The notes: a model not told the origin generated them from the sequence alone. 8,146 bases of DNA from Nitrososphaerota archaeon (GCA_029784795.1 JAFMAW010000021.1:1-8146), one strand, 5' to 3'. Shown: positions 1-5,768, counted from the first letter of the stretch. Program-made: numbers and translations.

Positions 1-170
1 TGTGGTAGGGCAGTCTTGTATCTCCCGCTCCGCGCCCAGACGTCTATCCTGTTGACGCCGCAGGCAGATACCCTGACCAGGGCTTCGCCTGCCCCAGGCT
101 CAGGGTCCGGAGCGTCTTCGAATCTTAGAACTTCGGGTCCACCAGGGGCTTGGTATCTGCAGGCCTTCAA
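1..170 (-). CDS. MDR-superfamily zinc-type alcohol dehydrogenase / quinone oxidoreductase, N-terminal part (runs off left edge)
   Basis: Reading the minus strand from a TTG at 170 gives 56 residues beginning MKACRYQAPGGPEVLRFED and continuing through EPGAGEALVRVSACGVNRID. This is the typical start of medium-chain dehydrogenase/reductase proteins of the quinone oxidoreductase/alcohol dehydrogenase type: MKA start, GGPEVL, then EVLVRV-ACGVNR-D. These enzymes are cytoplasmic NAD(P)H-dependent oxidoreductases; the substrate cannot be told from the N-terminus, and the cofactor fold and most zinc ligands lie outside the window. The TTG start is chosen because the family begins exactly here and because the frame upstream reaches the stop of the symporter gene without an ATG or GTG. 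A TATA-like stretch overlapping that stop lies about 28 nt upstream, which suits a leaderless transcript. It follows the symporter gene by 27 nt on the same strand, so it may share its operon. Confidence 0.8.
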   Translation of the reverse strand, partial: MKACRYQAPGGPEVLRFEDAPDPEPGAGEALVRVSACGVNRIDVWARSGRYKTALP

Positions 171-194
171 TGCCCACGAATCAGCGCGCCGGAG

Positions 195-204
195 TACTTA
201 GGAT
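195..204 (-). promoter_or_regulatory. TATA-like element for the MDR gene, overlapping the symporter stop codon
   Basis: On the minus strand this reads ATCCTAAGTACT around the TAA stop (200-198) of the symporter gene. It is centred about 29 nt upstream of the TTG at 170, the distance expected for an archaeal TATA box driving a leaderless mRNA. The match to a TATA consensus is only fair. Support comes from its position and from the same arrangement elsewhere in the window. Confidence 0.35.
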
Positions 205-1745
205 TGTGCCTGGGGGGCTGCCGTTGCGACCGCAGGGCGCTTCGGCGGGAGCACGAGGCTCCATACCAGCACTATCGCCAGGTTGATGGCAAGCGCAATC
301 AGGCCGATGTAGAGGATGCCCAACGGAGAAGGCAGGGCGTAGGTCGAGTAGTGCCAGATCCCGAAGCTGTTCTTAAGCTCCATCAGATACACGCCGACCA
401 CCTCTCCCGCTAGCAGCCCTGTGATGAGGGAATGTTTGTTCATCCGTTTTGTGAACAGGCCGATGAAGACCGCCGGGAGGGTCTGGACTATCATGATGCC
501 TCCGAAGAGCTGCAGCTGGATGGCGTAGGTGGTGGCTACGACGAAGACGAAGCCCAGGGCGATGAACTTGAAGACCACGGAGGCCCACTTCGAAATCTGG
601 GTCTCGCCCTTGGGGGTGAGGTTCGGCCTGAACTCCCTCACTATGTTCCTGGTGAGCAGGTTGGCCTGGGCTATGGCCATGATCGCCGCTGGGACCAGGC
701 CGCCGATGAATATCCCAAGCAGGGCGACGCCGGCGAACCACGAGGGAAGGGTGCTGAGTATCAGCGCGGGGACGACCAAGATGCCCTGGGAGGCTGCGGG
801 ATACTGGTGCAGGAATGATAGGGCGCCGCTGCTCCCGTACACCAGGACGCCGAACATCGCCAGCGCTCCCAGCCCGAGGCCGTAGAAGGGCAGGAGAGAG
901 GTGCTCTTGCGGAGCTTCTCCGGGTCCTGGGCGCTGAGCACCCCGTTCACGGCGTGTGGGTAGAGGTAGAGCGCGAGGGCGCTAATGAGGAACGTGCTCC
1001 AGTAAGCGTTGGTCAGCGCGATGGGGAGGGTAGGGAGCACGGCCTTCGAGCTCGCGGCGGCGGCGAAGGCGTTCCCGAACCCGCCTGACGAGACTATCAC
1101 CGCAAGGACGCCGATGATGCCGAGGAAGATGAGGATGTCCTTCATGACGGCGGTGAGGGTGGCGCCGCGGAGGCCGCTGGTGTAGGTGAAGGCTGCAAGG
1201 ACCACGAAAGCTACCACCAAGGAGAGCTCAGAGATGGTGGTGACGTCACCTACCCCTTGGATCATCGCGGTGAGGACCGCCTGCATCCCCACGATCTGCA
1301 GCGCGATGTAAGGAAGCTCTGCTATTATCCCGACGACGGCGACGAGCATCGCCAGGGTCCTGCTGTCGAAGGTCCCCTTCACGAAGTCGGCGGCGGTTAT
1401 GTAGCCCCTCTCGTGGGCCACCTTCCAGAGCTTCGGCATCACCACGATGGCAATCCCGAAGGTCAGGGCGACGTATGGGACAGCGAAGAAGTAGAAGGAC
1501 CCGGTACCTGGCACCCCGAAGATGCCTGCGTAGACCCCCGAGGGCACCGAGATGAATGTGTAGGCGGTATAGAGGTCAGCGCCTATCAGGAACCAGACCA
1601 GGACGGTCCCCAACCGCCTCCCGGCCAGGGCCCACTCGCCGAGGTCGTTCATGTCTCCCCGCCTCCATCGGCCTCCGAAGAAGCCCAGGAAGACGAAGAC
1701 CACGAAGAGGGCCAGGAATGCGACCATTCCATCGATGGCTAGCAA
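198..1745 (-). CDS. Sodium:solute symporter (SSS family), MctP-like monocarboxylate permease
   Basis: This 515-residue polytopic membrane protein has about 13 hydrophobic segments, the usual size and layout for the SSS (solute:sodium symporter) family. Stretches such as [32 protein letters not shown] (split by position: residues 39-70), [19 protein letters not shown] (104-122) and [16 protein letters not shown] (143-158) resemble the MctP-type branch that carries short monocarboxylates such as lactate, pyruvate or acetate. The YTSGLRG...KDI stretch (about 188-204) and the small-residue-rich segment around 361-388 fit the SSS core. The expected role is sodium- or proton-coupled uptake of an organic acid across the cell membrane; the substrate is inferred from family resemblance only. 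The TTG at 1745 lies 1 nt after the DUF3311 stop; an in-frame ATG at 1727 is an alternative start. The neighbouring DUF3311 gene is the classic partner of such permeases. Confidence 0.85.
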   Translation of the reverse strand: MLAIDGMVAFLALFVVFVFLGFFGGRWRRGDMNDLGEWALAGRRLGTVLVWFLIGADLYTAYTFISVPSGVYAGIFGVPGTGSFYFFAVPYVALTFGIAIVVMPKLWKVAHERGYITAADFVKGTFDSRTLAMLVAVVGIIAELPYIALQIVGMQAVLTAMIQGVGDVTTISELSLVVAFVVLAAFTYTSGLRGATLTAVMKDILIFLGIIGVLAVIVSSGGFGNAFAAAASSKAVLPTLPIALTNAYWSTFLISALALYLYPHAVNGVLSAQDPEKLRKSTSLLPFYGLGLGALAMFGVLVYGSSGALSFLHQYPAASQGILVVPALILSTLPSWFAGVALLGIFIGGLVPAAIMAIAQANLLTRNIVREFRPNLTPKGETQISKWASVVFKFIALGFVFVVATTYAIQLQLFGGIMIVQTLPAVFIGLFTKRMNKHSLITGLLAGEVVGVYLMELKNSFGIWHYSTYALPSPLGILYIGLIALAINLAIVLVWSLVLPPKRPAVATAAPQAQS

Positions 1746-1746
1746 T

Positions 1747-1950
1747 TCAGGACTTCCTCCCCAGAAGGTTGGCAGCTACGAAGAACAGGACGCCGCATAT
1801 GACCAGCCAGACCATCTGGTACCACCAGAAGAAGGGGACGCCTCCCCACTCTGGATTCACGACGTTGTAAGATGGGACGTCGAAGAGAAAGAAGAATGGG
1901 ATTAAAATCAGGACGGCAGCGACTGCGTCTCTTGATCGCAAGCGCGACAT
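1747..1950 (-). CDS. DUF3311 small membrane protein, partner of the symporter
   Basis: The protein has 67 residues from the ATG at 1950, with two hydrophobic helices (roughly residues 10-25 and 42-60). The conserved centre [17 protein letters not shown] matches the DUF3311 pattern (N-x-x-P-x-x-x-G-x-PFFYWYQ). DUF3311 proteins are short two-helix membrane proteins commonly encoded immediately before SSS permeases, and they are thought to be an accessory subunit; their exact role is not known to me. An upstream in-frame ATG at 1989 would add 13 residues. I prefer 1950 because a TATA-like element (1976-1968) would otherwise lie inside the coding sequence and because the family begins close to the first helix. 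The stop is 1 nt before the symporter TTG, so the two are almost certainly cotranscribed. Confidence 0.8.
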   Translation of the reverse strand: MSRLRSRDAVAAVLILIPFFFLFDVPSYNVVNPEWGGVPFFWWYQMVWLVICGVLFFVAANLLGRKS

Positions 1951-1967
1951 CCCTCCACCATATTTCC

Positions 1968-1976
1968 AATATAAGC
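1968..1976 (-). promoter_or_regulatory. TATA-like box for the DUF3311-symporter operon
   Basis: The minus strand reads GCTTATATT, the best TATA-like match in the 1951-2104 intergenic region. It is centred about 22 nt upstream of the ATG at 1950, which is close to but slightly short of the usual archaeal TATA-to-start distance for a leaderless mRNA. Confidence 0.5.
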
Positions 1977-2104
1977 TTGAGGAGCGCACACCTCGCTCGG
2001 GGCGAGATTAGGAGATTGTCGAAGTTGATGCACCGGGACCGGCTGCGCAATGAGAGGGGTTGCCGGGGGAACCTTAGGAACCGCTCCGCGACGACCCGGC
2101 GAGC

Positions 2105-3595
2105 CTAGATTGGCGGGAGCATCTCTTCCTTGCCGTCCATCATGTCCCTGTAGTAGGTTCCGGTCGTCCGCCTTGTGAAGTAGTAGTCGTAGAGTGAAAT
2201 GTGTTTCGGCTCCCCTCCCAGCAGATACTCGTGGATCCTCTGGGCGGCCTCCCTCCCCTTCCCCATCGCTTTGACGACCAGGCTCTCCCCCGTCACCACG
2301 TCCCCCGCGGCGAAGACGCCCGGAATCGACGTCATGAAACGGTCGTCGGTGACAATCCCCCCCTTCGGTCCCGACTTGATCCCAGCCGTCCTCTGCAGGT
2401 AGGCGTTGGGGCCCCGGCCGATGGCCACGATCACCGAATCGCACTCGATGTCCACCGTCTCCCTCGTCGGGATCGGGGAGCGCCTCCCCGAGGAGTCGAC
2501 CTCGCCCAGCTTCATCACGGTCATGGAGACACTCGTCATTCGTCCTCCCGTCCCCGTGTACGCCTTGGGAGCCGTCAGGAACATCATTCGGAGGCCCTCC
2601 TCCTTCCCCTCCTCGACCAATGTCTTGTCGACGGGCATCTCCGCTTCCGTCCTCCTGTACACCATGGTGACCTCTCCTCCGGAGAGCCTCAGGGCCGTCC
2701 GCGCACAGTCCAGGGCGCTATTCCCTCCCCCTATCACGAGGATCCTCTTGCCGAGCTGATACCTGGGGTTCGCCAAGTATCTGCGCACCCCTGCCACGAA
2801 GACGTCCTCCAAGAACCGGTATCCGTCGTACACCCCCGTCAAGCCGGACCCTGGCGTTTCGAACCTCGACACGTCCTTGGCCCCCGCCGCTACGAGGACA
2901 GCGTCGTACTCGGACCTGAGGGCGTCCAGGCTGATATCGGCCCCAACCTTCACGCCGGTCTTCGCTTGGACCCCCATGGCCAGGATCCGCTCGGCCTCGT
3001 ACTTCAGGACGTCTTTGGGGAGATGGTAGTCAGGAATCCCGTACCACGCCGTCCCCCCCAGGACGGGGAGCTCGTCGTAGATGGCGACCTCGTGGCCGTA
3101 GCGTGAAAGGAGCTCGGCGGCGGCGAGTCCCGCGGGCCCCCCTCCGATGACGGCGACGCTCCGGCCGGTCGGCTCCTTCTTGATAGGGTCAGGCTGCCTG
3201 GACACTGTCCTCTCCCAGTCGGCCACGAAGCGCTGGACCATCCCCGAGGCAACGGGCTCTCCCCTGCTACCTATGACGCAGGCGGCCTCGCAGAGGCTGT
3301 CAAGCTGAGGACAGCAGCGGGCCGTTGTCCCAAGGAGTGGATTTGTCTCGCGGATCCTGTGATAGGCGGTCGCCAGGTCACCCCTGGAGACGGCTTCACA
3401 CATCCCCCTGATGTCCGTCTGAAGCGGGCACACGTCCATGCACACAGGGTTCCCACAGGTGACGCACCTGCTGGCCTCTTCCATCGCCTGCTCCATCGTG
3501 TAGGGGAGCTGGACCTCCTCGAAGTTCCCCTTCCGTGCCCCGGCGCCCAGCTTGGGGAACGGGAATTCGGCGATCCTCTCTGTCTTAAGCGACAT
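2105..3595 (-). CDS. Stand-alone GltD/NfnB-type NAD(P)-dependent flavin and iron-sulfur oxidoreductase
   Basis: This 496-residue protein has the complete layout of the glutamate synthase small subunit family (GltD, NfnB, sulfide dehydrogenase SudA). An N-terminal ferredoxin-like domain holds cysteines C44, C47, C52 and C56 (CVTCGNPVCMDVCP) and a second group at C94/C95, C102 and C106, enough to bind iron-sulfur clusters. The first Rossmann motif, for FAD, is VIGGGPAGLAAA at about 149-160; the second, for NAD(P)H, is VIGGGNSALD at 287-296. The C-terminal FAD motif GVFAAGDVVTGESLVVKA lies at 426-443. The family moves electrons between NAD(P)H and an iron-sulfur or flavin partner. No GltB-type large subunit or NfnA partner is in the window, so glutamate synthase activity cannot be claimed; archaeal versions also act as homo-oligomeric or SudA-like enzymes. 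The ATG at 3595 fits the family N-terminus. A TATA-like stretch lies about 36 nt upstream. Confidence 0.88.
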   Translation of the reverse strand: MSLKTERIAEFPFPKLGAGARKGNFEEVQLPYTMEQAMEEASRCVTCGNPVCMDVCPLQTDIRGMCEAVSRGDLATAYHRIRETNPLLGTTARCCPQLDSLCEAACVIGSRGEPVASGMVQRFVADWERTVSRQPDPIKKEPTGRSVAVIGGGPAGLAAAELLSRYGHEVAIYDELPVLGGTAWYGIPDYHLPKDVLKYEAERILAMGVQAKTGVKVGADISLDALRSEYDAVLVAAGAKDVSRFETPGSGLTGVYDGYRFLEDVFVAGVRRYLANPRYQLGKRILVIGGGNSALDCARTALRLSGGEVTMVYRRTEAEMPVDKTLVEEGKEEGLRMMFLTAPKAYTGTGGRMTSVSMTVMKLGEVDSSGRRSPIPTRETVDIECDSVIVAIGRGPNAYLQRTAGIKSGPKGGIVTDDRFMTSIPGVFAAGDVVTGESLVVKAMGKGREAAQRIHEYLLGGEPKHISLYDYYFTRRTTGTYYRDMMDGKEEMLPPI

Positions 3596-3627
3596 CTGTC
3601 CCGATTTCGGGCGCCTCGGACTTTGGC

Positions 3628-3637
3628 TAATAAGGAA
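3628..3637 (-). promoter_or_regulatory. TATA-like box for the GltD-like gene
   Basis: The minus strand reads TTTCCTTATTAGCC here, the only AT-rich block near the start codon at 3595. It is centred about 36 nt upstream, compatible with a very short 5' untranslated leader. Confidence 0.4.
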
Positions 3638-3831
3638 ACGAGACGATTCTCATCTTTGGGATGTATGCAGGCGCATCTGTGGGCCGGAATGAGCCCATCC
3701 GTATCCTTCGGTGATTTGCCCGGCCCAGATCCCTGGCTTCCCTGATTATCCTGCATTGAGCGAATCGTCCGACTTGGCTCCGCTCCCCTCTTCCAATACT
3801 TGCAGCCTTTTCACAGATGAAATCGACATCA

Positions 3832-3843
3832 CTATACGTATAG
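3832..3843. promoter_or_regulatory. 12-bp perfect palindrome CTATACGTATAG, possible TATA/operator
   Basis: CTATACGTATAG is its own reverse complement and stands out in GC-rich DNA. It contains TATA-like sequence on both strands, so it could be a core promoter or a binding site for a dimeric regulator. It lies about 91 nt before the membrane protein start, which would imply a leader of roughly 65-70 nt if it is that gene's TATA box. Confidence 0.35.
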
Positions 3844-3853
3844 ACGGCCTGGG

Positions 3854-3867
3854 CCGGCGAATGCCGG
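3854..3867 (+). other. Short hairpin CCGGC-GAAT-GCCGG
   Basis: A 5-bp GC stem with a four-base loop starts 10 nt after the palindrome. If transcription starts near 3862 it would overlap the start site rather than sit in a leader, so its meaning is unclear. Confidence 0.25.
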
Positions 3868-3933
3868 GAAGGGTCAAGGAGCCTTGCGAGGCGTGGAAAT
3901 GAACGCGCACCGGCATCGGAGTAGCTAGCAACC

Positions 3934-4761
3934 TTGCAGAACATCGACCCGATCTACTTCCTGACGCCGCTCATCGTGATAGGGTTCAGCCTCGGCCTCG
4001 TGGCGTACTGGCGCCTCCGCAAGAGGTTCTCGGCCTGGGTGCTGCTCCTTTCGCTCGCGGCCTACGCGGGCGCCATAATCCTCAAAGACATTTTCCAGGT
4101 CGTCACCCTCAAGCCTTTCGAGGCCGCGGTCGGAGGCGATCCCGCCGCCCTGGGCATCTACTTCGGGCTTCAGACGGTCATCTTCGAGGTGGGGGGAGCG
4201 TACCTGGTCGCTTGGTATGCGTTCTCCAGGGGTAAGATCAGAGCGGAGGACGCGAGCGGGTATGGCATCGGCCTCGCGTTCTGGGAGAACGGGGTATTGA
4301 TTGGAGGCTCTTTGCTGCTGGACTACGCGATCATCTCCCTGACCCTGTCGGGCGGAGGCTCCGCCGCCCAGCAGCTCTTCGCGATTCTGGCCAAGGACTC
4401 CCCAGCCCTCTTTTACTCTCCTTCGTTTGCTTTCCCTTTGATTGGCTCCGCGGTGCTGGAGAGGGTTTCCTCTCTCTTTGTACATTTCTCATGGGGCCTC
4501 CTCTGCGTCTCTGCCGTAGTCTTCAGGAGGAGGCTCTTCCTTTTGCTGGCCCTTCCCATGGGACTGGTCGACTTCCTGCCTCCGTTCGCGGGAAGCATGG
4601 GGCTCCTTGACTTCGAGGGGGTGCTCTTCGCGCTCAGCCTCCTTAGCCTCGCTGTGGCCCTCGTTTCGACGAGAGCCTTCAGAAGACATCCGTCTGAAAC
4701 GCCTCGGCCCTCCTCGGGTTCCCCGCAGCAAATGCCTGAGGGGGTGCCTCTGCGTGATTGA
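3934..4761 (+). CDS. Polytopic membrane protein, YhfC-like (putative intramembrane protease superfamily)
   Basis: This 275-residue protein has about seven or eight hydrophobic segments (for example 8-27, 33-50, 73-97, 109-138, 163-195, 199-218 and 228-246) and ends in a polar, proline/serine-rich cytoplasmic-looking tail of about 30 residues. Two conserved-looking patches fall in membrane helices: GYGIGLAFWENG (109-120, with E118) and LERVSSLFVHFSW (175-187, with E176, R177 and H184). A glutamate in a glycine-rich helix followed by an ER...H helix is the pattern of YhfC-family proteins, which are related to CPBP/PrsW-like putative intramembrane metalloproteases. I judge this from memory of the motif; a plain unknown membrane protein is the alternative. 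The TTG at 3934 is the first possible start after an in-frame stop at 3922. The gene is monocistronic, facing the tRNA and endonuclease genes. Confidence 0.6.
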   Translation: MQNIDPIYFLTPLIVIGFSLGLVAYWRLRKRFSAWVLLLSLAAYAGAIILKDIFQVVTLKPFEAAVGGDPAALGIYFGLQTVIFEVGGAYLVAWYAFSRGKIRAEDASGYGIGLAFWENGVLIGGSLLLDYAIISLTLSGGGSAAQQLFAILAKDSPALFYSPSFAFPLIGSAVLERVSSLFVHFSWGLLCVSAVVFRRRLFLLLALPMGLVDFLPPFAGSMGLLDFEGVLFALSLLSLAVALVSTRAFRRHPSETPRPSSGSPQQMPEGVPLRD

Positions 4762-4805
4762 GAGGCGCCCATCCGCGGTGGGCAGTCCCGTTCCAAGAGC
4801 GGGGC

Positions 4806-4817
4806 CGAGGGCCCTCG
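4806..4817. repeat. 12-bp GC palindrome between the membrane protein and the tRNA
   Basis: CGAGGGCCCTCG is a perfect palindrome in the 106-nt spacer between the convergent membrane protein and tRNA genes. It could help end transcription as a stem, but there is no T-tract beside it and GC-rich palindromes are common in this base composition. Confidence 0.2.
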
Positions 4818-4920
4818 AGCCTGGACGGCTCAACAGGCGAGGCGTCCGCTCTTCACAGGAGCTGAGGTGGCGGGCCTGGTGGGATTCGAACCCACGGCAT
4901 GCTGGTTAAGAGCCAGCCGC

Positions 4921-4936
4921 TAACAGTCCGCGTTGG
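4921..4936 (-). other. Putative intron 2 in the D stem of tRNA-Lys (about 16 nt)
   Basis: This segment interrupts the 3' strand of the D stem (between A23 and G24, or one base earlier). Its ACTG at positions 54-57 of the precursor pairs with CAGT at 13-16, which brings the start of the first insert near the end of the second. That pairing could mean that the whole block folds as one unit. Confidence 0.35.
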
Positions 4937-4943
4937 TCTAACC

Positions 4944-4964
4944 TGGATTCTCGTAGTTGTCTAC
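4944..4964 (-). other. Putative intron 1 in the D loop of tRNA-Lys (about 21 nt)
   Basis: This segment interrupts the D loop between T16 and G18-G19. Its borders can shift by one base without changing the product, because a G lies at both ends. It contains a small hairpin, GTAG-ACAA-CTAC. It is proposed only because its removal, with the second segment, gives a canonical D loop. Confidence 0.4.
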
Positions 4965-5004
4965 ACTGAGCCACAGGCCCGCGGGCGCACCGCTCACGGT
5001 TGCG

Positions 5005-5013
5005 GATTAAAGC
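5005..5013 (-). promoter_or_regulatory. TATA-like box for tRNA-Lys, containing the endonuclease stop codon
   Basis: The minus strand reads GCTTTAATC, centred about 29 nt upstream of the tRNA 5' end at 4980, the normal distance for an archaeal tRNA promoter. The TAA stop of the homing endonuclease gene (5009-5007) lies inside it. Confidence 0.5.
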
Positions 5014-5627
5014 CTTGTTGATGTTGGCAGCAACTTGTACCGAGGTTGAATCAGTTCGATGAACTTCCTAATCATCGACTGTCTTGTAATGCGAAACGTC
5101 CAGACACTATGGCTGACGACCAGCCTGTTGACTTGGATCCCTAACCGCGCGAGCTCCTGCCAAACTTGAGTCGTGAGTTTCCCAAGCTTCATCCTAATTT
5201 GGATGACCAGGAGATTACTGTATGTTTTGGCGTGGCCTCTGTACTGTTTCGCGTATCTTCTGTATATCGAGCCCTCTGCATGATATAGCCCCCTGATGAA
5301 GGGAACGACCAACCCAGACTTCGTTACGATCCTTGGGATCTTCGGGTCGACTTTCTTTCCGGTCTCAATCCCTATCTCTAGCAATTCGTCCACGAGTCGT
5401 TTTGAATATACAGTGAACCTCGTCGTGTTATCATTTCGGAGAGTCAAACGCCCATGTACCCAGAAGAATTCCTCGACTGTCGGCTTCACGAAGTCTCGGT
5501 AGTACCAGAACTCAGACTTGCTTCCGGTGAAGGTGATCCCACTCTGGTGATAATCCGAATAGCGGAATACACACCCATCTCCATAGAGTAGACCAAGGAC
5601 CTCTGCGACGGCCGCAGTGATCTTCAT
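5007..5627 (-). CDS. LAGLIDADG homing endonuclease, free-standing
   Basis: The protein has about 206 residues. It carries two LAGLIDADG motifs, VAEVLGLLYGDGC (about residues 7-19 from the ATG, catalytic Asp in YGDG) and PFIRGLYHAEGSI (about 109-121, catalytic Glu in HAEG), spaced as in monomeric two-domain enzymes. The C-terminal WTFRITRQSMIRKFIELIQP resembles the usual final helix. Such enzymes cut long specific DNA sites and copy their own gene, or its host intron, into uncut alleles. No intein splice motifs are present, and the gene lies outside the recognisable tRNA, so it appears free-standing. The coding region is visibly lower in G+C than its neighbours, with many A/T-ending codons, which suggests acquisition by transfer. 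A clear Shine-Dalgarno (5642-5636) precedes the start. A TTG at 5630 is an alternative start one codon earlier. Confidence 0.9.
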   Translation of the reverse strand: MKITAAVAEVLGLLYGDGCVFRYSDYHQSGITFTGSKSEFWYYRDFVKPTVEEFFWVHGRLTLRNDNTTRFTVYSKRLVDELLEIGIETGKKVDPKIPRIVTKSGLVVPFIRGLYHAEGSIYRRYAKQYRGHAKTYSNLLVIQIRMKLGKLTTQVWQELARLGIQVNRLVVSHSVWTFRITRQSMIRKFIELIQPRYKLLPTSTRL

Positions 5628-5635
5628 CAAATCAA

Positions 5636-5642
5636 ACCTCCC
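5636..5642 (-). promoter_or_regulatory. Shine-Dalgarno sequence of the homing endonuclease gene
   Basis: GGGAGGT on the minus strand lies 8 nt before the ATG at 5627 (5 nt before the alternative TTG). It is the clearest ribosome binding site in the window; most neighbours look leaderless. Confidence 0.6.
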
Positions 5643-5732
5643 TCTTAGTCAGATAAGAACCCGCACTGCTCCGCAAGCATTCGCGGTCAGTGAGATACGT
5701 GAAACTGACCCGAGTCCACGTTCAAAGCACTG

Positions 5733-5746
5733 TTTCAATTGAAATA
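5733..5746 (+). promoter_or_regulatory. TATA-like element with palindrome TTTCAATTGAAA upstream of dphB
   Basis: The AT-rich block TTTCAATTGAAATA includes a 12-bp perfect palindrome at 5733-5744. Its 3' half is centred about 27 nt before the ATG at 5769, right for a leaderless mRNA. It is the reason to prefer that ATG over the TTG at 5739, which lies inside the element. The rest of the 138-nt gap between the endonuclease and dphB (5628-5768) shows nothing else beyond the endonuclease ribosome binding site. Confidence 0.45.
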
Positions 5747-5768
5747 CCAGTCAAGACCGCACGACTTC

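Larger units (their letters stand above)
3596..3933. other. Divergent intergenic region (338 nt)
   Basis: This region separates the minus-strand oxidoreductase gene from the plus-strand membrane protein gene. It holds the TATA-like box of the oxidoreductase near 3628-3637, a palindrome at 3832-3843 and a small hairpin at 3854-3867. Open frames crossing it (for example a 105-codon minus-strand frame at 3944-3627) have arginine-rich, low-complexity translations with no recognisable family, and I do not believe they are genes. I see no RNA gene here. Confidence 0.6.
4868..4980 (-). tRNA. tRNA-Lys(CUU) with 37 extra nucleotides in the D arm; CCA encoded
   Basis: Transcribed from 4980 down. The acceptor stem GGGCCTG (4980-4974) pairs perfectly with CAGGCCC (4878-4872), then G73 at 4871 and an encoded CCA at 4870-4868. 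The T arm is GTGGG-TTCGAAT-CCCAC and the variable loop is ATGCC. The anticodon arm is GCTGG-CTCTTAA-CCAGC with anticodon CUU at 4910-4908, giving lysine. The D arm begins canonically (TG, GCTC, AGT) but is followed by 37 surplus bases before the anticodon stem. Removing 4964-4944 and 4936-4921 restores a textbook D arm, GCTC-AGTGGTTA-GAGC then G26, for a 73-nt mature tRNA. No single deletion I tried restores both the D stem and the G18-G19/A21 loop. I could not find a convincing bulge-helix-bulge at these borders, so the splicing model is tentative and an interrupted pseudogene is the alternative. Confidence 0.85.

Noticed and set aside
2068..2082. Direct repeat GGAACC-TTA-GGAACC downstream of the GltD-like gene
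   Set aside because: Two 6-mers are too short to claim a functional repeat and there is no T-tract to suggest a terminator.
2201..3106. 301-codon plus-strand open frame
   Set aside because: It lies opposite the well-supported GltD-like gene; its translation is arginine-, histidine- and proline-rich with no family resemblance, as expected from the reverse strand of GC-rich coding DNA.
3627..3944. 105-codon minus-strand frame filling most of the divergent intergenic region
   Set aside because: No family match, no convincing start signal, and it would overlap the palindrome and the start of the membrane protein gene.
4908..4938. Alternative reading of the tRNA as tRNA-Asn(GUU), because GGACTGTTA before the Lys anticodon stem resembles an Asn anticodon loop
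   Set aside because: No sequence downstream complements the implied 27-31 strand GCGGA, whereas GCTGG-CTCTTAA-CCAGC pairs perfectly and leads into correct variable and T arms.
4921..4964. A single intron of about 37-44 nt bounded by CAGT/ACTG
   Set aside because: The 4-bp pairing is real, but splicing in its bulges would leave a D arm with a 4-6 nt loop lacking G18-G19, so it does not give a plausible tRNA.
5007..5630. Endonuclease as part of an intein or inside a large tRNA intron
   Set aside because: There are no intein splice-block residues or extein sequence, and the adjacent tRNA has both acceptor strands and both end arms without needing the endonuclease region.
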